This document shows positions 1 through 5,346 of a stretch of 10,321 nt of DNA, piece after piece; positions within the stretch are counted from its first letter, which is position 1, and each line of letters starts with the position of its first letter. Below the pieces are notes generated by a model that made no database searches, was not told the origin of the DNA, and was given only the letters and a program-made list of their open reading frames with translations. The stretch is from Kiritimatiellia bacterium (lineage in GTDB: Bacteria; Verrucomicrobiota; Kiritimatiellia; UBA8416), in the NCBI GenBank assembly GCA_007126175.1, contig SLBU01000028.1, positions 1 to 10,321 of the forward strand, written 5' to 3'. Both the position numbers and the translations under genes were made by a program.

Positions 1-43
1 CTCGGATACACTTAGTCGACTCGCTTTCAACGGATTGGGCGCT

Positions 44-109
44 TCGGTTAAGGAAATCGGGTAAGGGTATCCGGTTAAGAGTGGCGACGAAGTGGGTCGG
101 GTAAGAGTC
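44..109. repeat. Degenerate tandem repeat, about 13-nt period
   Basis: Four close copies of the 9-mer YCGGKTAAG start at 44, 57, 71 and 97, with a degraded copy at 84, so the spacing is 13, 14, 13 and 13. The stretch is strongly G-rich on the plus strand: by hand count 31-120 has about 37 G and 12 C, while the genes to the right are C-rich on this strand. No gene explains it. The repeat may continue to the left of the window. Function is unknown; it could be a small intergenic tandem array or the remains of one. Confidence 0.5.
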
Positions 110-129
110 GAAAACGGTGAACTTACAGC

Positions 130-1158
130 CTAGCGATCGCGCGCGCGCAACCCCTTCCACGAAAACACCAACGCGAACGCACGCGGTATCGTGACGTGCG
201 GCGTCAGCAACAAAACGAGCAAATCAGCCAGCGGCTTCGCCGCCAGCGTGGCAGCAAACGCGATCGTGCCCAGCTTGCCGCCCGCCCCGCCCAGCGAAGG
301 CGAGGCAAACACAAAGACACCGCCCGCAATCAGCCCCGCCAACAGCGCATGCGACTCCGTCGGCATGCGCACCCGATTCGCCATCCCCGCAAAAGAAGCA
401 CAGAACGCCACTACCGCCAGTAGTGGACCATTCATCCCTACCGGCAACCAAGGCAATACCAGCCCCGCAAACAACCCCACCAGCGCAGATCCCATCACGG
501 GCCCCAACTTGCAACGAATACTCAACACATACGCACCCGCCGAAGAAATCGAAGCCACAAACAAAATCAGCAACGCAAGCCGACGACTCGGCAGCGGCGA
601 TTCCAGTAGCGGCGCTCCCGTCAACCAAGCCGAAGCAATACAACCGAAAAAGGCCGTCGTCCCAAGCTTCCCCCCAAAGCCCGCAAACAACGGCGCACCA
701 ATCCAGAACAAGCTCGCCGCTGCCAACGTCGCGATCACAATCTGATAAAATGCCGGAAAAGACTCCGGCGAAAGCATCCCCACAAAAGATCCGCAAAAGG
801 CTGCCACAGACCATTTGGGGACCACGATCGCGGCCCCCATCCCCACCAATGCCGACCCCAATACCGGCCCCAGTCCCAGACCATTCGAAAGCAACACCGT
901 CACAAGCGACCCCACCACAACCGCCAACCACGTTGGAACCATCGAGGGCAACGTCAAGCAAATCCGACCACGCCTCAACGCCGCCCACTCCCGTGCCACC
1001 GAATACAGCATCGCACCGAACACCAAAAAAAGCGGTACCGCATACAACAAACGATACTGCACCGCATGTGCCTGCACATGCAGCATCAACAACGCCGTAA
1101 TACCAAAAAGTAGAAAAAACCCAATTTGCACAAACATAAGCGCTACACTTTTCTGCAC
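130..1158 (-). CDS. Polytopic membrane protein with an internal duplication, unknown function
   Basis: I do not recognise the family. The 342-residue product is very hydrophobic, with roughly nine or ten candidate membrane segments and a short basic C-terminus. It has two related halves. LGPVLGSALVG (96-106) matches LGPVMGSALVG (218-228), AAFCGSFVGM (119-128) matches VAFCASFAGM (250-259), and GFGGKLGTTAF (160-170) matches GAGGKLGTIAF (291-301). The offset is 122 residues for the first pair and 131 for the other two. Inverted or direct internal repeats of this kind are common in transporters and channels, but a transport role is inference. The longest frame starts at GTG 1158. An ATG at 1137 removes seven residues and is a real alternative; neither start has a clear Shine-Dalgarno sequence. 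The gene diverges from the binding-protein gene at 1284. An overlapping minus frame (224-1168) is rich in Cys and Trp and looks like a shadow. Confidence 0.8.
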   Translation of the reverse strand: MQKSVALMFVQIGFFLLFGITALLMLHVQAHAVQYRLLYAVPLFLVFGAMLYSVAREWAALRRGRICLTLPSMVPTWLAVVVGSLVTVLLSNGLGLGPVLGSALVGMGAAIVVPKWSVAAFCGSFVGMLSPESFPAFYQIVIATLAAASLFWIGAPLFAGFGGKLGTTAFFGCIASAWLTGAPLLESPLPSRRLALLILFVASISSAGAYVLSIRCKLGPVMGSALVGLFAGLVLPWLPVGMNGPLLAVVAFCASFAGMANRVRMPTESHALLAGLIAGGVFVFASPSLGGAGGKLGTIAFAATLAAKPLADLLVLLLTPHVTIPRAFALVFSWKGLRARDR

Positions 1159-1168
1159 AACGATTCAC

Positions 1169-1238
1169 ACGTCAACAGAAAAGCAAACCGGCTTCTCAGA
1201 TAGCCTGTCCCCTTGTTAGCCGTTCGAACAGTTGACGT
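1169..1238. repeat. Inverted repeat in a divergent promoter region
   Basis: ACGTCAAC (1169-1176) is the exact reverse complement of GTTGACGT (1231-1238), and the similarity extends outward with a one-base shift (TTCAC beside the left arm, GTGAG beside the right). Each arm contains TTGACG, which resembles a -35 element, pointing toward the gene on its own side. The arms could be paired -35 boxes of the divergent genes or a shared operator. An 8-bp palindrome, GTTCGAAC, lies between them at 1222-1229. Confidence 0.35.
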
Positions 1239-1261
1239 CGTGAGCGGATCATTGCTACGTT
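1232..1261 (+). promoter_or_regulatory. Possible promoter of the family 5 binding protein
   Basis: TTGACG (1232-1237, 5 of 6 to the sigma-70 -35 consensus) is followed after 18 bases by TACGTT (1256-1261, 3 of 6). The -10 is preceded by TG at 1253-1254, as in an extended -10 promoter. It lies 22 bases upstream of the start codon, leaving a short leader that contains the ribosome site. The -10 is weak. Confidence 0.35.
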
Positions 1262-1269
1262 TAGCGAAT

Positions 1270-1275
1270 AAGGAG
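1270..1275 (+). promoter_or_regulatory. Strong Shine-Dalgarno site
   Basis: AAGGAG ends eight bases before ATG 1284 and fixes that start codon. Confidence 0.75.
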
Positions 1276-1283
1276 ACATACCC

Positions 1284-3062
1284 ATGAAAAAGACGATCAT
1301 CATCTTGCTCTGCATCGCATCCCCCCTGCTGATCTTGGCCCAAACCAGCTTCCCCCCCGATACATGGAAAGATGCGCCCGATCCCCTGGCCAGCGAAATC
1401 GCCGAAGTGGGCGGGAACCTGATCAGCTATGCCGGCCAGTATCCGGCTAGTTTCAATTACTATCTCGCCAACAATACCTTCAGCGCCGAACTCTTTGGCA
1501 TGCTCTACGAAACGCTGCTCGAGCTCGATCCCTTCACCCTCGAATATACGCCCGGACTGGCTGCCTCGTGGACCATATCCGAGGACAAACGCACCTTCAC
1601 CTTCACGCTCGACCCCGCCGCCCGCTGGAGCGACGGCACACCCATCACCGCCGCCGATGTGCGCTGGACATTCGACGCCATCCTCGAACCATCCAACCTC
1701 ACCGGCCCCCACAAAGTACCGCTCGAACGCTTCGAACCACCTGAAATCATCGACGAACGAACGATCGCCTTCACCGCACAGGAAGTCCACTGGCAAAACC
1801 TCGGGGCTGTAGGCGGTTTCATGATTCTCCCCAAACACGCCTATGAAAACGAGGATTTCAATCGCTTGAATTTTGCCTTTCCCGTCGTGTCCGGTCCCTA
1901 CCATCTCGGACGCATCCAGGAAGGCATATCCGTGCAAATGGACCGCAGGAACGACTGGTGGCGGCGCCAGCAGCAACGCACCACCCACTTATACAACTTC
2001 GCAACCCTGACCTATCGTTTCTATGCCGAACGAGAGAATGCCTTCGATGCCTTCGGGCAGGGCCAAATCGACATGTTCCCCATATTCACCGCGCGCCTCT
2101 GGGCACAGGAAACGCAAGGGCGCCGGTACTTGAACAACTGGATCGTGAAACAGGAAATTCAAAATCTCAAGCCCGTGGGATTCCAGGGGTTTGCCATGAA
2201 TCAGCGGCGGCCCCCCTTCGATGATGCGCGCGTACGCCAGGCCATGGCACACCTGCTGAATCGCGAGCGCATGAACCGCACCATCATGTTCAATATGTAC
2301 TTCCTGCATACCTCCTATTTTGAGGATCTCTACTTCGACGGCACCCCCAACAACAACCCCCGCTATTCCTACAACCCCGAAAAAGCCCGCACCCTCTTAA
2401 CCGAGGCCGGTTGGCTGCCCAACCCCCAAACCGGACGACGCGAAAAGGCCAACGAACCGCTCTCCTTTACCTTTCTCACGCGCGACCCCACCGCCGAACG
2501 ATTTCTCCAGATCTTTAATGAGGATCTCGTGCAAATGGGGATCACCATGAACATCGAACGTCAGGATTGGGCTGCCTGGAGCCGGTCCATGAATCGCTTC
2601 GACTATGATATGACCTGGGCCGCCTGGAGCGCCGGTGTCTTTAAAAATCCCGAATCCATGTGGCACAGTGCCGAAGCCGACCGCGCAGGGGGCAATAACA
2701 TCACCGGCTTCCGCGATCCCGAAGTCGATCGCCTGATCGAAAAACAGAAAACCATTTTCGATGTCGCGGTCCGGCATGACATTGCCCGCCAAATCGATGC
2801 CATTCTCACTGCCAATGTGCCCTACATCCTCTTATGGAACTCCAATGCCAACCGCATCCTGTACTGGAACAAGTTCGGCACCCCCCCCACAGTGCTCTCC
2901 CGCCTAGGCGACCACAGTGGCGCTCGCGCCTACTGGTGGTGGGATCAGGACGCCCAAGCCGAATTGGAATATGCCCGCAACGAAAACCTGCCAATGCCCC
3001 CGCGTCCCGCCGTCATCGAATTCAACCGCGTCTTCGAATCCATGCAGGAAATTAGGCGTTAG
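1284..3062 (+). CDS. ABC transporter substrate-binding protein, family 5 (peptide/nickel/sugar type)
   Basis: This periplasmic binding protein has the fold of the OppA/DppA/NikA family (SBP_bac_5) and would deliver a ligand, often a peptide, to an ABC importer. The 592-residue length is typical. The N-terminus is a Sec signal peptide: KK at 2-3, a hydrophobic core at 5-18, and a likely signal peptidase I cut after Ala19. There is no proper lipobox around Cys10. Family landmarks follow in order: LYETLLELD (74-82), GLAASW (91-96), a stretch ending RWSDGTPITAADV (114-126), SGPYHLGR (203-210) and RRNDWW (221-226). The region near 300-330, which contains ARVRQAMAHLLNRE, is the usual conserved block where family members read as the start of the second lobe. 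No permease or ATPase of the Opp type lies next to it, so its partner must be elsewhere, or it may have a sensing role. The ligand cannot be read from the sequence. Confidence 0.93.
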   Translation: MKKTIIILLCIASPLLILAQTSFPPDTWKDAPDPLASEIAEVGGNLISYAGQYPASFNYYLANNTFSAELFGMLYETLLELDPFTLEYTPGLAASWTISEDKRTFTFTLDPAARWSDGTPITAADVRWTFDAILEPSNLTGPHKVPLERFEPPEIIDERTIAFTAQEVHWQNLGAVGGFMILPKHAYENEDFNRLNFAFPVVSGPYHLGRIQEGISVQMDRRNDWWRRQQQRTTHLYNFATLTYRFYAERENAFDAFGQGQIDMFPIFTARLWAQETQGRRYLNNWIVKQEIQNLKPVGFQGFAMNQRRPPFDDARVRQAMAHLLNRERMNRTIMFNMYFLHTSYFEDLYFDGTPNNNPRYSYNPEKARTLLTEAGWLPNPQTGRREKANEPLSFTFLTRDPTAERFLQIFNEDLVQMGITMNIERQDWAAWSRSMNRFDYDMTWAAWSAGVFKNPESMWHSAEADRAGGNNITGFRDPEVDRLIEKQKTIFDVAVRHDIARQIDAILTANVPYILLWNSNANRILYWNKFGTPPTVLSRLGDHSGARAYWWWDQDAQAELEYARNENLPMPPRPAVIEFNRVFESMQEIRR

Positions 3063-3084
3063 GGATTCGCCCCTAGCCCCTAAC
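3058..3084. other. Hairpin across two convergent stop codons
   Basis: GTTAGGG (3058-3064) and CCCTAAC (3078-3084) can pair as a 7-bp stem with a 13-base loop. The arms include both stop codons: TAG 3060-3062 of the binding protein and TAG of nadA (3080-3082, minus). There is no T-tract on either side, so it is not a classical intrinsic terminator. It may still protect or end the convergent transcripts. Confidence 0.35.
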
Positions 3085-4123
3085 TCATCGCCAGCATGCG
3101 GTCGATCGATCGTTTCGCCTTCACACGAACCTCCTCGGGCACTTCGATCTCGTACTGCATCTTCTGCAGCGCCGCCACCGTGTCCTCCAACGTGATCTGC
3201 GCCATGTGTGGGCACCGATGGCTGCACATCCGCAGCATCTCGCTCTCCGGCGTCTCCGCAATAATATTGTCGGCCATCGCGCACTCGGTCAGCAATAAGT
3301 ACCGTTTCCCCGGATGTTCCTTCACAAACCGGATCATCGCCGAGGTGCTGCCCGAGAAATCTGCTGCCTCCGCCACCTCCGGTGGACACTCAGGATGTGC
3401 CAATACCAGCACATCCGGGAATTGCCGGCGGACGTTCTCGATATCCTGCACCTGGAAAAGCTCGTGTACTTCACACTTCCCATGCCACGCGATAAAAGAC
3501 CCCATACCACCAGAACACCCTGCAGCAGACTGCCCCGGAAAAAGTACCGTCTTGCCCGTCTCACGCGCCACATTCCTGGCCAGATATTCATCCGGTATGA
3601 AAATTACCGTGTCCGTATTCAACGCCGCCACGATCCGGGCCGCATTCCCGGACGTACAGCAAACATCCGTTTCGGCCTTCACATCTGCATACGTATTGAT
3701 ATAGGTCACCACCGGAACCCCCGGATACTGCGCCTTCAAGGCCCGCACATCCGCAGCCGTGATGCTCTGTGCCAGCGAACACCCCGCCTTTTGCGCCGGC
3801 AATAGCACCGTCTTTCCCGGATTGATGATCTTCGCCGTTTCGGCCATAAACTCGACGCCGCAAAACACAATCACCGGCGCTTCAGTCTCGGCCGCCTTAC
3901 GACACAATTCCAGAGAATCGCCCGTAATATCCGAAACCGCATGATACAACGCCGGCTCCATATAGTTATGCCCGAGAATCACAGCCTCACGCTCCACCTT
4001 CAGCCGATTGATCTCTGCCGCCAATTCCGCCTTGGCCCGCATCTCGATCTCCGGCACCAAGTCCTTCAGATGTTCCTGCATCCATCCAAGCATTCGATCT
4101 GCATTGGTTTCTGTATGTATCAT
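3080..4123 (-). CDS. nadA: Quinolinate synthase NadA
   Basis: NadA condenses iminoaspartate, made by NadB or aspartate dehydrogenase, with dihydroxyacetone phosphate to give quinolinate for de novo NAD synthesis. It is a cytosolic enzyme with one [4Fe-4S] cluster bound by three cysteines. With the start at ATG 4123 the product is 347 residues, as usual for the family. Visible landmarks are AVILGHNYMEPA (47-58), GDSLELCRKA (68-77), VIVFCGVEFMAETA (85-98), YINTYADVKAETDVCCTSGNA (141-161), HGKCEVHE (214-221), AHPECP (242-247) and SGSTSAM (257-263). The likely cluster ligands are Cys88, Cys217 and Cys304 (in CPHM), judged by position relative to known NadA proteins. The open frame continues upstream to 4267, but those 48 residues do not resemble NadA and would run across the divergent promoter region. 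Only a weak AAGG stands just before ATG 4123. No nadB or nadC is nearby. Confidence 0.97.
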   Translation of the reverse strand: MIHTETNADRMLGWMQEHLKDLVPEIEMRAKAELAAEINRLKVEREAVILGHNYMEPALYHAVSDITGDSLELCRKAAETEAPVIVFCGVEFMAETAKIINPGKTVLLPAQKAGCSLAQSITAADVRALKAQYPGVPVVTYINTYADVKAETDVCCTSGNAARIVAALNTDTVIFIPDEYLARNVARETGKTVLFPGQSAAGCSGGMGSFIAWHGKCEVHELFQVQDIENVRRQFPDVLVLAHPECPPEVAEAADFSGSTSAMIRFVKEHPGKRYLLLTECAMADNIIAETPESEMLRMCSHRCPHMAQITLEDTVAALQKMQYEIEVPEEVRVKAKRSIDRMLAMS

Positions 4124-4179
4124 CACCTTGAACCTATCTATTGGGTTGTCGTCTGCTACTTTCCTACCACGCATCCACA

Positions 4180-4209
4180 ATACTAAAGCTTTCTTGCCAC
4201 CCTTTCCAA
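4180..4209 (-). promoter_or_regulatory. Possible nadA promoter
   Basis: Read on the minus strand, TTGGAA (4204-4209) and TAGTAT (4180-4185) are separated by 18 bases, with 4 of 6 matches each to the sigma-70 consensus. The predicted leader would be about 50 nt. I see no obvious operator or NAD-linked riboswitch fold, although I did not fold it by computation. Confidence 0.3.
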
Positions 4210-4232
4210 CCAAAACTGAATGCATTCCTAAC

Positions 4233-4261
4233 TTGAGATACAACGCCCTTTCCGCTAAAAC
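4233..4261 (+). promoter_or_regulatory. Probable promoter of the ABC operon, very close to the start codon
   Basis: TTGAGA (4233-4238, 5 of 6) and TAAAAC (4256-4261, 4 of 6) are separated by the optimal 17 bases. The -10 box ends only eight bases before ATG 4270, so transcription would begin at about 4268 and the mRNA would be essentially leaderless. This fits the absence of any Shine-Dalgarno sequence there. Confidence 0.5.
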
Positions 4262-4269
4262 TTCCACTC

Positions 4270-5346
4270 ATGGCAGAGCCCGTAACAATCCAGAACCTCC
4301 AAAAAACCTTTCCCGGCGGTGTCCGTGCCCTCGATAAGGTCTCCCTCGAAATCCAGGCCGGAGAACTCTTTTTTCTGCTGGGCCCCAGTGGCTGCGGCAA
4401 AACCACCCTGCTCCGCTCTATTGCTGGATTTGTCATCCCGGATGCAGGCTCGATCCACGTCGGGTCGCGCGACATTTCGCGCCTTCCTGCACATAAACGC
4501 GATACCGGTATGGTCTTTCAGAGCTATGCCCTCTGGCCCCACCTTACCATTCGCCAGAATGTGGCTTTCGGGCTCGAGATGCGGGGTCTCACGAAGCACG
4601 CCATCGCCAAGGCCACCCTCGAGGCCCTCGAACGCGTCCAAATGCAGGAAAAGGCTGATGCCAAACCCAACGAGCTCTCCGGTGGCCAGCAGCAGCGGGT
4701 AGCCTTGGCACGCGCGCTCGTGATCGAACCCCAATGCCTCTTGCTGGACGAACCACTGTCGAATCTCGATGCCAAACTGCGGCTGGATATGCGCCAGGAA
4801 ATCCGCCGCATCTGCAAGTCCGCAGGCATTACAGCCATTTATGTAACCCATGACCAGAAAGAAGCCCTTTCCATTGCCGATCGCATGGCCGTGCTCGCCC
4901 AGGGACGCGTACAGCAGGTCGGCACCCCGCGCGAAGTCTATCGCCAACCGGCAACAGCCTTTGTTGCCGGCTTTATTGGCGAAGCCAACTTCGTCGAAGG
5001 TACCGTCACGCAACGACGCGACGCATGCCTGGAGATCGAAACCCCCGCGGGGATCCTGCTTGCAGAATGTGACCAGCCTTTTGCTGCCGGCACCCACGTA
5101 ACCCTCTCCATCCGCCCCGAAGCCGTTCACAAGGTCGAAGATGCATCTTCGGACCACCCCAACCGGCTGCCGGCCACATGCAGGCAAGTCGTATATCTCG
5201 GCGAGTCCGCCCAATATCTCGTCGAAATCAAGGGAATCTTCTGGAAACGACACGATTGGAATCCTGACGATATCGACCGCGTAGGCGAAACAGAGTGGCT
5301 CTGGATCGCCCCGCGTGATGTTGTCGTGCTGCAGGCGCCCCCATGA
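4270..5346 (+). CDS. ABC importer ATP-binding subunit (Fe3+/polyamine/sulfate type) with C-terminal TOBE-like region
   Basis: This is the cytoplasmic ATPase that powers the importer formed with the next two genes. All nucleotide-binding motifs are intact: Walker A GPSGCGKT (38-45), Q-loop Gln84 in MVFQSYALWPH, signature LSGGQQQR (136-143), Walker B CLLLDEP (156-162) with Glu161 as the expected catalytic base, D-loop SNLD (164-167) and switch His194. The GGQQQR signature, the QSYALWPH motif and a C-terminal regulatory region of about 115 residues (240-355, with SIRPEA at 280-285) place it in the FbpC/PotA/CysA/UgpC-like group. The 358-residue length fits that group. ATG 4270 is chosen because the ABC domain begins directly after it; it lacks a Shine-Dalgarno sequence. 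The stop codon overlaps the next start as ATGA (5343-5346), implying translational coupling. The substrate cannot be deduced from this subunit. Confidence 0.95.
   Translation: MAEPVTIQNLQKTFPGGVRALDKVSLEIQAGELFFLLGPSGCGKTTLLRSIAGFVIPDAGSIHVGSRDISRLPAHKRDTGMVFQSYALWPHLTIRQNVAFGLEMRGLTKHAIAKATLEALERVQMQEKADAKPNELSGGQQQRVALARALVIEPQCLLLDEPLSNLDAKLRLDMRQEIRRICKSAGITAIYVTHDQKEALSIADRMAVLAQGRVQQVGTPREVYRQPATAFVAGFIGEANFVEGTVTQRRDACLEIETPAGILLAECDQPFAAGTHVTLSIRPEAVHKVEDASSDHPNRLPATCRQVVYLGESAQYLVEIKGIFWKRHDWNPDDIDRVGETEWLWIAPRDVVVLQAPP

Noticed and set aside
2..104. Two short plus-strand open frames entering from the left edge (2-64 and 3-104), possibly the 3' end of a gene.
   Set aside because: Only 20 and 33 codons are visible, neither has a recognisable motif, and they overlap the repeat. 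I cannot choose between them or show that either is coding.
133..148. Alternating CG tract GCGATCGCGCGCGCGC as a regulatory or recombination site.
   Set aside because: It lies inside the coding region for the basic C-terminal end of the membrane protein, and a single short tract gives no support for another role.
423..1100. Long plus-strand open frame opposite the membrane-protein gene.
   Set aside because: The product is a Pro/Ser/Thr/Lys-rich low-complexity chain with no ribosome site. It is explained by the C-rich complement of a hydrophobic gene.
1284..1343. Lipoprotein signal at Cys10 of the family 5 binding protein.
   Set aside because: The residue before Cys10 is Leu, not Gly, Ala or Ser, and the hydrophobic core continues past it. 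An ordinary signal peptidase I site after Ala19 fits better.
1143..1988. Minus-strand open frame of 281 codons antisense to the family 5 binding protein.
   Set aside because: It overlaps a well-supported gene, has no family resemblance, and arises from strand composition.
4124..4267. N-terminal extension of NadA by 48 residues, starting at 4267.
   Set aside because: NadA proteins begin about 45-50 residues before the conserved HNY motif, which matches ATG 4123. The extension would overlap the ABC promoter and has no family similarity.
4255..5253. Minus-strand open frame of 332 codons antisense to the ABC ATPase.
   Set aside because: The plus strand has every ABC motif intact. The antisense product shows no domain and no ribosome site.
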